Source of the DNA: Agromyces mediolanus
GTDB taxonomy: Bacteria > Actinomycetota > Actinomycetes > Actinomycetales > Microbacteriaceae
NCBI RefSeq assembly: GCF_023715325.1
Contig: NZ_JAMBNX010000003.1
Coordinates: 1 to 64,000 of the forward strand
Reading direction: 5' to 3'
DNA: 64,000 nt
In this document: one piece after another, positions 34,780 through 46,549 of the stretch
Numbering within the stretch: position 1 is the first letter of the stretch
Layout: each line of letters begins with the position of its first letter
Translations under genes and position numbers: made by a program
Notes under the pieces: generated by a model
The model's database searches: none
Told to the model about the DNA's origin: nothing
Seen by the model: only the letters and a program-made list of their open reading frames with translations

Positions 34780-37214
34780 GCGACGACCGTGTCGATGACG
34801 ACGCCGCGGCGCACTCCGTCGATGGCGTCGCGCGCGCGGATGGCGAGCTCGGAGTCCGCGACGATCGAGATCTGGTCGAGGAGGTCGATGACCTGCTTCG
34901 TCAGGCGCACGAAGTCGCCGGCGGCGAGCTCGATGTCCTCCAGGACGACGCCGAGGGGCACCCCCCTCGCCCAGGCGTGCATCGCCTGCGCGAGGGCGGG
35001 AGACGGCTGCTCAGGGCCGCTCAGGCGGTGATCACGCTCGAGGTCGTCGAGCTCCGACCACACGTCGGTCGTCCGCGCGAAGGCCTCGCGGAACCCGCCG
35101 CGCGGCAGACGGAAGTCCACCCCGCGGTCGTCGCGCCGCGGCTCGTAGACGAGCGCGGCCGCCATCGCGGCGAGACCGGGGGCGTCGAGCTCGGTCCAGA
35201 GGCCCTGACGCAGGCATTCGGCGACGAGCAGGTCGCGTTCACCGTAGATGCGCTTCAGGATGCGCCCGTCGGCGGTGGAGACGAGCGCGCCATGGCGGTC
35301 CCGCTCCAGGTAGCCGAGCCGTTCGAGCACCTCCGTGACGCGATCGAAGCGCTTCGCGACCTGGCCCGTCCGCGTTCGGATCTGCGACTGGAGCTGATCG
35401 TGCTCCTTCCGGAGGCGCCACCAGCGTTCGGCCCATCGTGCGTGCGCCTCGCGCTCCGCGCAGCCGTGGCACGGGTGCGCGCGGAGGGCCTTGCGCAGGC
35501 CGGTGATCTCCCGCTGCATCCGTTCGCGCTGGGCATGCGTCGGGTTGCCCTTCGCCTGGCTGCGCTCGAGCTCGGCGATCTTCCGGCGGATCCCCGCGTA
35601 CTCGGCGAAGTCGCCGAGGTGGCAGCGCATCGCCTGCTCGTAGCCGGACAGCGACTCCTCCTGCTTGCGCAGGGTTCGGGCCAGGTCGACGACGGCCCGG
35701 TCGGCCTGGAACTGCGCGAAGGAGAGCTCCAGGATCTGGCGGGTGCGCTCGCGACCGAACTGGTCGATGAGGTTCACCGCCATGTTGTACGTCGGCTTGA
35801 AGCTCGAGTTCATCGGGTAGCTGCGGCGGGAGGCGAGCGCGGCGACGGCTTCCGGGTCGAGCCCTTCGACCCATTGGATGACCGAGTGCCCCTCCACGTC
35901 GATGCCTCGGCGACCCGCCCGACCGGTGAGCTGGGTGTACTCCCCCGGCGTGATCGGCACGCGCGCTTCGCCGTTGAACTTCTCCAGCTTCTCGAGCACG
36001 ACCGAGCGGGCCGGCATGTTCACGCCGAGCGCGAGCGTCTCCGTCGCGAACACGACCTTCAGGAGCTTCTGCTGGAACAGCTCCTCGACGATCTCCTTGA
36101 ACGCCGGCAGCATGCCGGCGTGGTGCGCCGCGACGCCGCGCTGCAGCCCCTCGAGCCACTCCCAGTACCCGAGCACGGCGAGGTCCTCGTCGCGGAAGGT
36201 GCGGACGCGCGCCTCGACGATCTTGCGGATCTCCTCCCGCTCGTGCGCCTCGGTGAGGCGGAGGCCGCTCCGGAGCAGCTGACGGACCGCCTGATCGCAT
36301 CCGGCCCGGGAGAAGATGAAGACGATCGCCGGCAGCAGATGCTTCTGCTGCAGCATCGCGACGAGCTCCGGGCGATCCATCCGCCCGCTGCCCTGGCCGC
36401 CCTGCTGACCGCGATGGTACCTGCCCCGGTCGCTCCCCCGCTGCCCGCGCTGCGAGCGGCCGCCAAGTGAGCGACTCGCCCGCGCCAGCTGCTTCAGCTC
36501 GGGGTTGACGCGATGCGTGGCCGCTTGCCCCGAGGAGTCGAAGAGATCGAGCAGCTTCTGGCGCACGAGCACATGCTGCTCGAGCGGCACGGGCCGCTCC
36601 TCGGAGACGATCACGTCGGTGTCGCCGCGGACGGCCTGGAGCCAGTCGCCGAACTCCTCGGCGTTCGACACCGTCGCGCTCAGCGAGACGAGGCGCACCG
36701 CCTCCGGGAGGTGGATGATGACCTCCTCCCAGACCGCGCCGCGGAAGCGGTCGGCGAGGTAGTGCACCTCGTCCATGACCACGTACGCGAGGCGGTCGAG
36801 GAGCGGTGAATCGGCGTACAGCATGTTGCGCAGCACCTCGGTCGTCATGACGACGATACGGGCGCCCGAGTTCACGTTGGTGTCCCCCGTCAGCAGGCCG
36901 ACCTGATCCGCACCCCAGGCGTCGACGAACTCCTGGTACTTCTGGTTGGAGAGCGCCTTGATGGGCGTCGTGTAGAACACCTTGTCGCCCGGCTCCTGCA
37001 TCGCGAGGAACACCGCGAACTCCGCCACGATCGTCTTGCCGGCGCCGGTCGGCGCCGCGACGAGCACGCTGCGGCCCTCGTCGAGCGCGGCGCAGGCGGC
37101 GCGCTGGAACGGATCGAGGTCGAATCGGATGGTCGCCTGGAACTCCGCGACCCGCGGCTGCCTGCGTTGCTGCCGCGAGCGGGCGTACCGCTCCGACGGG
37201 GAGGAGGTCGTCAC
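34776..37214 (-). CDS. helY: Ski2-like DEAD/DEAH RNA helicase HelY
   Basis: Superfamily 2 helicase of 812 aa related to Ski2/Mtr4. Walker A APTGAGKT (about 54-61), DEVH box, SAT motif (LSATVSN) and motif VI QLTGRAGRRG are present, with a C-terminal winged-helix/DSHCT-like domain. Between the two helicase lobes (about residues 250-282) lies an Arg/Gly/Gln-rich insertion resembling an RGG box. A CHGC motif sits around residue 580. GTG start 9 nt after tatC. Its place after tatC is conserved in Actinobacteria. It probably acts in RNA turnover. Confidence 0.93.
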   Translation of the reverse strand: MTTSSPSERYARSRQQRRQPRVAEFQATIRFDLDPFQRAACAALDEGRSVLVAAPTGAGKTIVAEFAVFLAMQEPGDKVFYTTPIKALSNQKYQEFVDAWGADQVGLLTGDTNVNSGARIVVMTTEVLRNMLYADSPLLDRLAYVVMDEVHYLADRFRGAVWEEVIIHLPEAVRLVSLSATVSNAEEFGDWLQAVRGDTDVIVSEERPVPLEQHVLVRQKLLDLFDSSGQAATHRVNPELKQLARASRSLGGRSQRGQRGSDRGRYHRGQQGGQGSGRMDRPELVAMLQQKHLLPAIVFIFSRAGCDQAVRQLLRSGLRLTEAHEREEIRKIVEARVRTFRDEDLAVLGYWEWLEGLQRGVAAHHAGMLPAFKEIVEELFQQKLLKVVFATETLALGVNMPARSVVLEKLEKFNGEARVPITPGEYTQLTGRAGRRGIDVEGHSVIQWVEGLDPEAVAALASRRSYPMNSSFKPTYNMAVNLIDQFGRERTRQILELSFAQFQADRAVVDLARTLRKQEESLSGYEQAMRCHLGDFAEYAGIRRKIAELERSQAKGNPTHAQRERMQREITGLRKALRAHPCHGCAEREAHARWAERWWRLRKEHDQLQSQIRTRTGQVAKRFDRVTEVLERLGYLERDRHGALVSTADGRILKRIYGERDLLVAECLRQGLWTELDAPGLAAMAAALVYEPRRDDRGVDFRLPRGGFREAFARTTDVWSELDDLERDHRLSGPEQPSPALAQAMHAWARGVPLGVVLEDIELAAGDFVRLTKQVIDLLDQISIVADSELAIRARDAIDGVRRGVVIDTVVA

Positions 37215-37223
37215 CCGTCCAGC

Positions 37224-38021
37224 CTAGACAGCCGCTCCGAACTCGGCGGCATTCCGCTTCGCGACACGGCGATCGTGCAGGAACGCGAGGAACCACGCGA
37301 CGAAGTAGAGCAGGATCATCGGGATCGCGAGGAGGAACATCGACACGACGTCGGCCGACGGCGTCGCGATCGCCGTGAAGAGGATGATGACGAGGATCGC
37401 CACGCGCCACGCCTTCAGGATCGCGGCCGCGCTGAAGATGCCCGCGTAGTTCAGCAGCACGATGAACACCGGGACGACGAAGGCGACCCCGATCGCGAGC
37501 ACGAGCTTCAAGACGAAGTCGACGTACTCCTTCGCGGTGAGCCAGGCCGGCGAGGTGTCGGGCACGAAGCTCGTCATCACCTTCACGATGTTCGGCAGCA
37601 CGAACCAGCCGGCGGCGCAGCCGAGCAGGAAGAGCGGGATGGCCGAGGCGAAGAACGCGAGCGTGAACTTGCGCTCCCGCGTGTTCAGCCCGGGCACCAG
37701 GAACGCGAAGATCTGGTAGAGCCACACCGGGCTGGAGAGGACGATGCCGATGGTGAAGGCGATCTGCAGGCGCAGATCGAAGGCGCTGCCGATCGTCGGG
37801 AAGACGATCTCGGCCTGCTTGCCCGTCGCCTCGGCGACGCGGTGCACCGGCTCCTGGATGGCGTCCCAGACGAAGAGGTCGGTGAGGACCCATCCTCCGA
37901 CGGCGCCGACGACGATGGCGATGGCGGAGATGAAGAGCCGTTTGCGCAGCTCGATCAGATGCGCGCCGAGCGACATCCGCTTCTCGCGGTTCTTCTCACC
38001 GCGCTCTCTCACCGCGGTCAC
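37224..38021 (-). CDS. tatC: Sec-independent translocase subunit TatC
   Basis: Core receptor of the twin-arginine pathway, 265 aa with six membrane helices. The N-terminal MSLGAHLIELRKRL motif is the diagnostic TatC signature that contacts twin-arginine signal peptides; SPVWLYQIFAFLVPGLNTRERK matches the conserved first periplasmic/cytoplasmic region. The annotated GTG at 38021 may be too long by 15 residues; an ATG lies directly before the SLGAHLIELR motif. Follows tatA by 6 nt. Exports folded proteins such as cofactor-containing enzymes. Confidence 0.95.
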   Translation of the reverse strand: MTAVRERGEKNREKRMSLGAHLIELRKRLFISAIAIVVGAVGGWVLTDLFVWDAIQEPVHRVAEATGKQAEIVFPTIGSAFDLRLQIAFTIGIVLSSPVWLYQIFAFLVPGLNTRERKFTLAFFASAIPLFLLGCAAGWFVLPNIVKVMTSFVPDTSPAWLTAKEYVDFVLKLVLAIGVAFVVPVFIVLLNYAGIFSAAAILKAWRVAILVIILFTAIATPSADVVSMFLLAIPMILLYFVAWFLAFLHDRRVAKRNAAEFGAAV

Positions 38022-38027
38022 GGGAGG

Positions 38028-38258
38028 TCAGGCGTTCTTGCCGGAGTCCGTGCTGCCGGCCTTGGGCTGCTCCTCGGTCGACTTCGCCGTTCCGTCTGCG
38101 GCGTCGTCGCCGGACTGGTCGGAACGGACCTCGCTCTTCAGGATCTTCATCGACTGGCCGAGGCTGCGAGCGAGGGCGGGCAGCTTGGGCGCGCCGAACA
38201 GCAGCAGGATGACCACAAGGATGATCAGCGCGTGCCAACCGGTGAAACCTTGAAACAT
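38028..38258 (-). CDS. tatA: Sec-independent translocase subunit TatA
   Basis: A 76 aa pore-forming Tat subunit: one short N-terminal helix (HALIILVVILLLFGAPKLPALARSLG) with the FGAPKLP hinge, then an amphipathic helix and an acidic, unstructured tail. ATG with GGACGAG upstream. It stands between pafC and tatC, the usual actinobacterial order. The Lys-Ile-Leu-Lys stretch marks the end of the amphipathic helix. Confidence 0.94.
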   Translation of the reverse strand: MFQGFTGWHALIILVVILLLFGAPKLPALARSLGQSMKILKSEVRSDQSGDDAADGTAKSTEEQPKAGSTDSGKNA

Positions 38259-38297
38259 GGGTGCTCGTCCAATGTTCGGAAACTCGTGGTGAACAGT

Positions 38298-39308
38298 CTA
38301 GCCGGTCGGACCTTTGCCCGAGCCGCCAGTCGGGACGTCCGGCGACTCGTAGCCCGCGAGCCCCGCGCGGGCCCATTCGGCGACCGCGGCACGAGCCTCA
38401 GCCGGCGCGACGACCGTGACGAGCCCCGGCAGCCCCGCGATCAGCCGCTTGAGCCCGTGATAGTGCGCCACCCGCAAGGTCACCCGCAGCCGGTCGCCCG
38501 CCGGCTCGCTGTGGGAGTCGGCCAGGTAGTCCGCGAGCAGCGGCAGCGTCTCCTCCGCGACGTCGACCACGACGTCGAGGTCGCTGTCGGAGCCGTGGAA
38601 GAGCGTGTCAGGCACCTCGCGCCCGCTGTGGTCGGCGATCGGACGTTCGCTCACGAGCAGTTCGGTCATGCGGTCGACCCGGAAGTTCCGCATGTCCTCA
38701 CGGCCGTGGTCGTACGCCTGGAGGTACCAGTCGGCCCCGAGCGACGCGATGCGGAGCGGGTCGACGCGGCGCCTGGCGCGCTCCCCCAGCGCGTTGCGGT
38801 AGTCGAACTCGAGCTGGCGCCCGGCGGTGACGGCCTCCCGGATGCGCGCGAGCGAGGCATCCGCCTCCGTCTCGGCGACGGCGAGTTGGGTCGGGGCGCC
38901 GGTGGTGCCGAGCCGGAGCTTCTCGAGCAGCGCGGCGAGGCGGGCGCTGCCGGCGTTCTCGGGTGAGGCCGAGAGGTACTGCAGTCCGGCGATGAGCGCG
39001 CTCGCCTCACGGGCCGACAGCCGCGGGGCGTCGTCGATCGCCACGTGATGCACGATGACGATGACGTCGTCGTCCTCGAAGGAGTCCCAGTCGATGTCGA
39101 ACAGGTCGTTCGGCTGATAGGTGCCGGTCTCGCCAGGAAGGCCCGAGGTGGCGATCAGCCGGACGGCGTCGCGGATCTCGCCCTCGCTGAGCCCGAAGTA
39201 CTCGGCCGCCTCGGAGACATCGACCACCCGGCGCTCGAGCAGGTACGGCACGAAGGCGAGCAGGAACACGAGCTTGTCGGAGGCGCGCAGCGGCTTGCGT
39301 GCGACCAT
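38298..39308 (-). CDS. pafC: WYL-domain regulator PafC
   Basis: A 336 aa winged-helix/WYL transcription factor. N-terminal HTH (about 10-60), WYL-type ligand-binding domain (DWYLQAYDHGREDMRNFRVDRM about 185-210) and the WCX C-terminal extension. In mycobacteria PafC with PafB forms the activator of the LexA-independent DNA-damage response. The ATG overlaps the pafB stop as ATGA, so the two partners are co-translated. Despite its name (proteasome accessory factor), no Pup-proteasome genes are adjacent here. Confidence 0.93.
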   Translation of the reverse strand: MVARKPLRASDKLVFLLAFVPYLLERRVVDVSEAAEYFGLSEGEIRDAVRLIATSGLPGETGTYQPNDLFDIDWDSFEDDDVIVIVHHVAIDDAPRLSAREASALIAGLQYLSASPENAGSARLAALLEKLRLGTTGAPTQLAVAETEADASLARIREAVTAGRQLEFDYRNALGERARRRVDPLRIASLGADWYLQAYDHGREDMRNFRVDRMTELLVSERPIADHSGREVPDTLFHGSDSDLDVVVDVAEETLPLLADYLADSHSEPAGDRLRVTLRVAHYHGLKRLIAGLPGLVTVVAPAEARAAVAEWARAGLAGYESPDVPTGGSGKGPTG

Positions 39309-40336
39309 CAGCGGACCTCCTCCTCGTCGTGGGCGGCGGCGACGATCGCGAGCCGGGCCGTCACCGCATCGCGGAGCTCGGCCGGCGCGATCACGCGCAC
39401 CTCGGGGCCGTACGCGGCGAGCTCGTCCGCGAAGACGGCGGCGTCGGTGTAGTGCAGGGCGATCACGCCCCGGTCGTCGTCACGGAGCACGGCGCGCTTG
39501 CCGAGACGGACCTCCGCGTCGCTGCCGGCGGCGACCGCCAGGTCGGCGGAGTTCTGCAGCCGGAGGGCCTCGAGCTCGCCGAGGATGCGGTCCTGCACGT
39601 CGGCCGGTGGTGCGTCGAAGGTCACGCCGGACAGCACCTGCACCGGGCCGACGATGCGCGAGAGGAGGTAGGTGCGCAGGCCGTCGGCGTCGCGGTCGCG
39701 ACCGTGCAGATGCCAGCGGCCCTCGTGCAGCACGACGGCGTAGGGCTCGACACGGCGAAGTCGCGGCGCAGGCTCGCCGGGCTTGAAGTACCGGAACGAC
39801 ACGGCCTGCCGCCGGTCGAGCGCCTGGCGCAGCGGCTCGAAGGCGGCATCGCGCACCCGGAGACGCGGGGCGTAGCCGATCACGGGCTCCCGCGGCTCGA
39901 TGCCGAGGGCGCGGAGCTTCGTGAGCGCCCGCTGCGAGTCGGACGACAGCGAGGCCTCGCGCCACACCTCGGCGGCGAGGCCGAGCAGGGCGAGCTCATC
40001 GGGGGTGAAGGTGACCTCGTCGGGCAGGTCGTAGCGTCCCTTCGGGATGCGGTACCGCAGCGACTGGTTGTCGCCCGGGCGGTCGGGCGACTCGATCGTC
40101 TCGAGCGGGATGCCGAGCTCGCGCACCTCGTCCTTGTCGCGCTCGAACTGCCGCTCGAGGCTCGCGTTCGCACCGGCGGGGTCGTAGCGCTCGGCGTAGC
40201 CGCGCACGGTCGACAGGATCTCCGACTTCAGCAGCCCGGTCTCGGTCGCGAGCAGCGCGAGCACGAGGCTGAAGAGGCGGTCCTCGACCTGGATGCGGGG
40301 CGTTCCCCGAGACTTCTCCGCCACAGCAGCGATCAT
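39308..40336 (-). CDS. pafB: WYL-domain regulator PafB
   Basis: A 342 aa partner of PafC. An N-terminal winged helix (about 15-85) is followed by the WYL domain (GRWHLHGRDRDADGLRTYLLSRI) and WCX region. The pair senses DNA damage and switches on repair genes including recA in mycobacteria. ATG at 40336, 37 nt after the FKBP gene. In relatives pafB follows the pup-prcBA-pafA block, which is missing at this site. Confidence 0.93.
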   Translation of the reverse strand: MIAAVAEKSRGTPRIQVEDRLFSLVLALLATETGLLKSEILSTVRGYAERYDPAGANASLERQFERDKDEVRELGIPLETIESPDRPGDNQSLRYRIPKGRYDLPDEVTFTPDELALLGLAAEVWREASLSSDSQRALTKLRALGIEPREPVIGYAPRLRVRDAAFEPLRQALDRRQAVSFRYFKPGEPAPRLRRVEPYAVVLHEGRWHLHGRDRDADGLRTYLLSRIVGPVQVLSGVTFDAPPADVQDRILGELEALRLQNSADLAVAAGSDAEVRLGKRAVLRDDDRGVIALHYTDAAVFADELAAYGPEVRVIAPAELRDAVTARLAIVAAAHDEEEVR

Positions 40337-40373
40337 ACTGAACCGGCCGAGGCCGGTCGCCGCCGCGCGCGAA

Positions 40374-41375
40374 TCAGAGGACGCCCAGGATGTCGACGAC
40401 GAAGAAGAGGGTGGCGTTCGGAGCGATGACGCCGTTGCCGGCCCCCTGCTCGCCGTAGGCCTCGCTCGCCGGGATGATCAGCCCGAGCTGGGAGCCGACC
40501 TGCTGGCCGATGAGCGCCGTGGTCATGCCGACCGGCAGGCCCATCTGCATCGCGGTGTTCGCATCGCTCGTCGCGCCGACGCGGGCGGGTGTGCCCTGAC
40601 CCCACGTGGACAGCTGCTCGATGACCTGGTTGTCGTCCCAGTTCACGGCGGTGAACTGCACGACGACGGTATCGCCGTCCTTCACGACCGGGCCGTTGCC
40701 GCCCTTCAGCACCTCGACTGCGGTGGTCTTCTCCGCGTCGGCGGGCGGGTCGGCCTTCGGCACGGTGATGCCCGGTCGCCCGTCGGGCGCGAGCACGACC
40801 GCGGGGAAGCCGTCGCGCGTGAGCTGCGGGGCGCCCTCGGCCTTCGTCGGGAAGGCGCGGAGCACATCGAGCACGAACACGACGCCGTTCTTGGGGTCGG
40901 CGTCGGGTGCGGGCTCCCCCGTGCCGCTCGCGTCGTAGTCCGCGGCGACGAACATCACCCGCGAGCCCTCGCGCGCGCAGCTCAGGCCCTTGTCGAAGGC
41001 CGGGATCGAATCCGCCCCGCCGCGCGCCAGGAACTGGCCGCCCGCGTCGCCGAAGCCGCCGCCGCCGATGCGCTTGCCCGTCCCGCCGTCGTACACGACG
41101 TAGGCCACCTCCACGAGCTGGCCGTCGGCGATGCGGTCGCCGGTGCCGTCACTCAGCACCTCGCACTGGGTCTTCGTCGGGGTTAGCGGGGTGGGGAACT
41201 CCACTTTGGGCTCCGTGCCGAAATCGCCCGTCACCGTGACCGCCTCGGTGGAGGCCCCGGGAGCGGCCTCCGGCGCAGGGCCGGTCGAGCAGGCTGAGAG
41301 GGCGACGGCGACGCCGACGGCGGCGATGAGCGCGAGAGACGAGCGCACGGATCCTCGATTCTGGGAGACGGTCAC
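40374..41375 (-). CDS. FKBP-type peptidyl-prolyl isomerase lipoprotein
   Basis: Exported lipoprotein of 333 aa: signal peptide with lipobox LSAC (Cys about residue 29) and a low-complexity linker, then two FKBP-related domains. The C-terminal one is clearest (DGDTVVVQFTAVNWDDNQVIEQLSTWG...PVGMTTALIGQQVGSQLGLIIPASEAYG...ATLFFVVDIL). The N-terminal copy is degenerate. It likely helps fold proteins at the outer membrane face. GTG start at 41375, preceded by GGCGGA. It lies between trmI and pafB, the site where the Pup-proteasome genes stand in related genomes. Confidence 0.9.
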   Translation of the reverse strand: MTVSQNRGSVRSSLALIAAVGVAVALSACSTGPAPEAAPGASTEAVTVTGDFGTEPKVEFPTPLTPTKTQCEVLSDGTGDRIADGQLVEVAYVVYDGGTGKRIGGGGFGDAGGQFLARGGADSIPAFDKGLSCAREGSRVMFVAADYDASGTGEPAPDADPKNGVVFVLDVLRAFPTKAEGAPQLTRDGFPAVVLAPDGRPGITVPKADPPADAEKTTAVEVLKGGNGPVVKDGDTVVVQFTAVNWDDNQVIEQLSTWGQGTPARVGATSDANTAMQMGLPVGMTTALIGQQVGSQLGLIIPASEAYGEQGAGNGVIAPNATLFFVVDILGVL

Positions 41376-41409
41376 GGATTCCGCCGGCGAGGCGGTGAGC
41401 GTTGAAAGC

Positions 41410-43160
<1,751 letters not shown>

Positions 43161-43216
43161 GGCCTATTGTGGAACCGAACCCGGACCGTCCGGGCGCAGG
43201 AAGCGGGGCGACGCCA

Positions 43217-44131
43217 GTGGACCATCCGGTCGGATTCGACGGCGGACGACTCCTCGTCGTGGCCTTCGAGGGGTGGAACGACGCGGGCGAGGCGGCGACG
43301 GGTGCGGCGAAGCTGCTCGTGCGCCGACTGGGGCTCGTCGAGATCGCCGCGGTCGACCCCGAGCTGTACTTCGATTTCCAGTTCTCGCGCCCGTCGATCG
43401 TCGCCGGCGACGATGGCGTGCGTCGCATCGAATGGCCCGGCGCCGCGATCCTCGGCCCGGGCGGCGAGCCCGAGCCGGACGACGACTCGGAGGAGCAGCT
43501 CTCCGGACCCGGTGTCGAGGCGCTGCACGTGCTGCTCGGCGCGGAGCCGGCTCGCAGCTGGAAGGCCTTCACCGCCGAACTCATCGACGCCGCGCTGGCC
43601 GCGGACATCGAGGGCATCGTGCTCCTCGGCGCCATGCTCGCCGACGCCCCGCACACCCGCCCGCTCGCGGTCTTCGCCTCGAGCGAGAATGCCGAGGTGC
43701 GCTCCTCGCTCGGCGTCGAGCGCTCGAGCTACGAGGGCCCGGTCGGCATCCTCAGTGTCATCGCCGACCAGGCCGAGCGCGCCGGCATCCCGACCGTCTC
43801 GCTGTGGGCCTCGGTGCCGCACTACGTGCACAACGCTCCCTCTCCGAAGGCCGTGCTGGCCCTCCTCGGCAAGCTCGAGGAGCTGACGGGCCTCTCGATC
43901 CCCCGCGGCACGCTCGAGATCGAGTCGAAGGCCTGGGAGGCCGGGGTCGACGCGCTCGCGGCGGAGGACGACGAGATGGCCGCCTACATCGCCCAGCTCG
44001 AGGAGGCGCGCGACGCGGTCGACGCGCCCGAGGCGAGCGGCGAGGCCATCGCGAAGGAGTTCGAGCGCTATCTGCGCCGGCGCGGCGACGGTCCCGCCGG
44101 CGACGAGCCCTGGCGGCCCCGGGAGAGCTGA
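43217..44131 (+). CDS. PAC2-family protein (proteasome assembly chaperone-like)
   Basis: A 304 aa PAC2-fold protein (VAFEGWNDAGEAATGAAKLL near the start; GIVLLGAMLADAPHTRP; VPHYVHNAPSPKAVLALL). Found in nearly all Actinobacteria near the Pup-proteasome locus, with no proven role. I choose GTG at 43217 (GGGGCGACGCCA upstream); a GTG at 43169 would leave only 8 bp to the divergent HAD gene. The C-terminus is acidic and helical. Retained here although no proteasome genes are nearby. Confidence 0.85.
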   Translation: MDHPVGFDGGRLLVVAFEGWNDAGEAATGAAKLLVRRLGLVEIAAVDPELYFDFQFSRPSIVAGDDGVRRIEWPGAAILGPGGEPEPDDDSEEQLSGPGVEALHVLLGAEPARSWKAFTAELIDAALAADIEGIVLLGAMLADAPHTRPLAVFASSENAEVRSSLGVERSSYEGPVGILSVIADQAERAGIPTVSLWASVPHYVHNAPSPKAVLALLGKLEELTGLSIPRGTLEIESKAWEAGVDALAAEDDEMAAYIAQLEEARDAVDAPEASGEAIAKEFERYLRRRGDGPAGDEPWRPRES

Positions 44132-44133
44132 GC

Positions 44134-44952
44134 TCAGGCGCTCAGCACGCCCGTGCCCAGCAGCACGAAGAGCAGTCCGCCGAGCAGGATCCGGTAGATC
44201 ACGAAGGGCAGGAAGCTGCGCTTCGAGATGTAGTTCATGAAGAACGCGATCACGAGCAGCCCCACCACGAAGGCGACGAGCGTCGCCGCGCCCGTCTCGA
44301 CCAGCCCGTAGACGCTCGGCTCGCCGAAGCTCTTGAAGAGCTGGTAGAAGCCCGAGCCGAAGACCGCGGGGATCGCCAGCAGGAACGCGTAGCGCGCGGC
44401 GGCGGCACGCTCGTACCCGAGGAAGAGGCCCATCGAGATCGTGCCGCCCGAGCGTGAGACGCCCGGGATGAGCGCGAGGGCCTGGGCGAGGCCAAACAGG
44501 ATGCCGTGCGGCACGTTCAGCTGCTTCAGGGTGCGGGTCTTCCGACCGGCCCAGTCGGCGAGGCCGAGGATGACGCCGAAGACGACGAGCATCGTCGCGA
44601 CGATCCAGAGCGAGCGGAAGGTCGTCTCGATCTCGTCCTGGAACAGGACGCCGAGGGCCACGATCGGGATCGAGCCGACGATGATCAGCCAGCCCATCCG
44701 GGCGTCGGGGTCGTTCCTCGGCACTCGGCCGGTGAACGAGCCGAACCAGTGCGAGATGATCCGCACGATGTCGCGCCAGAAGAACACGACGACCGCCGCT
44801 TCGGTGCCGATCTGGGTGATGGCGGTGAACGCCGCCCCCGGGTCCTGCGCTCCCGGCAGGAGTTCGCCGAGGATGCGCAGGTGCGCGCTCGAAGAGATGG
44901 GAAGGAACTCGGTGAGTCCCTGGACGAACCCGAGGATGAGGGCTTCGATCAC
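44134..44952 (-). CDS. uppP: Undecaprenyl-diphosphatase UppP (BacA)
   Basis: Integral membrane phosphatase of 272 aa, eight helices, that recycles undecaprenyl diphosphate for cell-wall synthesis and gives bacitracin tolerance. Conserved motifs: [15 protein letters not shown] near the N-terminus (catalytic Glu) and PGVSRSGGT in the middle (catalytic Arg/Ser). GTG start at 44952. It converges with the PAC2 gene 2 bp away, and the M20 peptidase is 70 bp upstream on the same strand. Confidence 0.95.
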   Translation of the reverse strand: MIEALILGFVQGLTEFLPISSSAHLRILGELLPGAQDPGAAFTAITQIGTEAAVVVFFWRDIVRIISHWFGSFTGRVPRNDPDARMGWLIIVGSIPIVALGVLFQDEIETTFRSLWIVATMLVVFGVILGLADWAGRKTRTLKQLNVPHGILFGLAQALALIPGVSRSGGTISMGLFLGYERAAAARYAFLLAIPAVFGSGFYQLFKSFGEPSVYGLVETGAATLVAFVVGLLVIAFFMNYISKRSFLPFVIYRILLGGLLFVLLGTGVLSA

Positions 44953-45022
44953 GTGTCGTGTGTCCGTTCGGTCGATGGCGTGCGGCGACGGAGACGATCG
45001 TAAGCCCCCTCCGTGGGAGGGC

Positions 45023-46348
45023 TCAGTATTCGAGCAGCAGGTCGCGAAGCACGCGGTGCCCGAAGGAGAGCGCGTCGAGCGGCACGCGCTCGTCGACGCC
45101 GTGGAACATCGCCGGGAAATCGATGCCCTCCGGGAGCCGCAGGGGGGCGAAGCCGTAGCCGGCGATGCCGAGCCGGGAGAGCGCCTTGTTGTCGGTGCCG
45201 CCCGAGAGGAGGTACGGGAAGACCGGGGCGCCGGGGTCGTGCCGGCCGATCGCCCCGGCGACGGCGTCGACGAGCGGGCCGGTCGTGGAGGCCTCGAGGC
45301 CGACGTCGCGGTGCACGATCTCGACCTCGACCTCGTCGCCGGCGAGCTCGCGGATCGCGGCGAGCACCTCGTCCTCCTCGCCCGGCAGGGTGCGGATGTC
45401 GACGAGCGCCTCCGCCCGGTCGGGGATGACGTTGTGCTTGTACCCGGCCTCGAGCAGCGTCGGGTTGGTCGTCGTGCGGAGCGTCGCGGTGATGAACCCG
45501 GAAGCTGAGCCGGTGGCGAGGGCGAGCTCGTCGGGCGAGAGCTGCTGCGGGTCGACGCCGAGGACCCCCGCGATGGCCGCCAGGAGCTCCGTGGTGGTGC
45601 CGGTGAGCCGCAGCGGCCACTCGGTGCGGCCGATCCGTGCCACCGCCTCGGCGAGCTTCGTGACGGCGTTGTCGTGGATGAGCCGGGAGCCGTGCGCGGC
45701 GGTGCCCGTGGCGACGAGGCGTACCCAGAGCAGGGACTTCTCCCCCGTCTGCAGCAGGTAGGCCCGAGTGCCGCCGACGGTGATGGAGTAGCCGCCGACC
45801 TCGCTGATCGCCTCGGTGGCGCCGGCGAACAGCTCGGGGTGATGCTCGACCATCCAGTGCGCGCCGTAGTCGCCGCCCGCCTCCTCGTCGGCGAAGAACG
45901 CGACGACGAGCTCGCGTTCCGGCTGGCGGCCGCTGCGCAGGATGTCGCCGAGCGCCGTCAGCATCATGGCGTCCATGTCCTTCATGTCCACCGCGCCGCG
46001 GCCCCAGAGCATGCCGTCGCGCACCTCACCCGCGAAGGGGTCGACGCTCCAGTTGCGCGGGTCGGCGGGGACCACGTCGAGGTGGCCGTGCAGTACGAGC
46101 GCCGGCTTGTCGGGGTTGCGGCCCGGGACGCGGGCGACGACGCTCGCCCGACGCGGGGCGGACTCGAAGAGCTGCGGGGCGAGCCCGAGGGCGGCGAGCT
46201 TCGCCTCGACGTACTCGGCGGCCTCACGCTCGCCGTTCGCGCGGCCCTCACCGTAGTTCGTGGTGTCGAAGCGGATCAGCTCCTGCGCGATGCTCGCCGT
46301 CTCGTCGAGTTCGTCGGTGATCGCGGGGGTCGTCGCTGCCTCGGCCAT
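45023..46348 (-). CDS. M20/M25/M40-family metallopeptidase
   Basis: Cytoplasmic zinc hydrolase of 441 aa. Metal ligands and the catalytic acid fit the M20 pattern: HGHLDVVP (His and Asp), GRGAVDMKD (bridging Asp), DEEAGGDYG (catalytic Glu), and a distal His in FHGVDERV. A dimerisation lid domain occupies about 195-320. Such enzymes cleave dipeptides or N-acyl amino acids. I chose the ATG at 46348 over a GTG three codons upstream. No partner genes suggest a substrate. Confidence 0.9.
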   Translation of the reverse strand: MAEAATTPAITDELDETASIAQELIRFDTTNYGEGRANGEREAAEYVEAKLAALGLAPQLFESAPRRASVVARVPGRNPDKPALVLHGHLDVVPADPRNWSVDPFAGEVRDGMLWGRGAVDMKDMDAMMLTALGDILRSGRQPERELVVAFFADEEAGGDYGAHWMVEHHPELFAGATEAISEVGGYSITVGGTRAYLLQTGEKSLLWVRLVATGTAAHGSRLIHDNAVTKLAEAVARIGRTEWPLRLTGTTTELLAAIAGVLGVDPQQLSPDELALATGSASGFITATLRTTTNPTLLEAGYKHNVIPDRAEALVDIRTLPGEEDEVLAAIRELAGDEVEVEIVHRDVGLEASTTGPLVDAVAGAIGRHDPGAPVFPYLLSGGTDNKALSRLGIAGYGFAPLRLPEGIDFPAMFHGVDERVPLDALSFGHRVLRDLLLEY

Positions 46349-46522
46349 GCGCTCCACGCTATCGTGCCCGCCTCGTTCTCCCCCGCACTCCCCCGTTTCT
46401 GCGGCTTTCCGGTCTCGGAAAGCGATTTTCAGCAGCGTGATCTGCGCTTTCGGAGGGGTGGATGCCGCGGCCGCCCGCGGTGGTCGAACGGCTCTCTGAA
46501 ACCGTGCTAATGTCTTCTACGG

Positions 46523-46542
46523 CCCGCTGAGTGATCAGCGGG
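46523..46542. promoter_or_regulatory. Hairpin just upstream of tRNA-Leu
   Basis: A perfect 8-bp stem (CCCGCTGA / TCAGCGGG) with a GTGA loop ends 7 nt before the tRNA. A TAATGT hexamer at 46508-46513 could be the -10 box, placing this hairpin in the precursor 5' leader. Confidence 0.35.
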
Positions 46543-46549
46543 AAACCAC

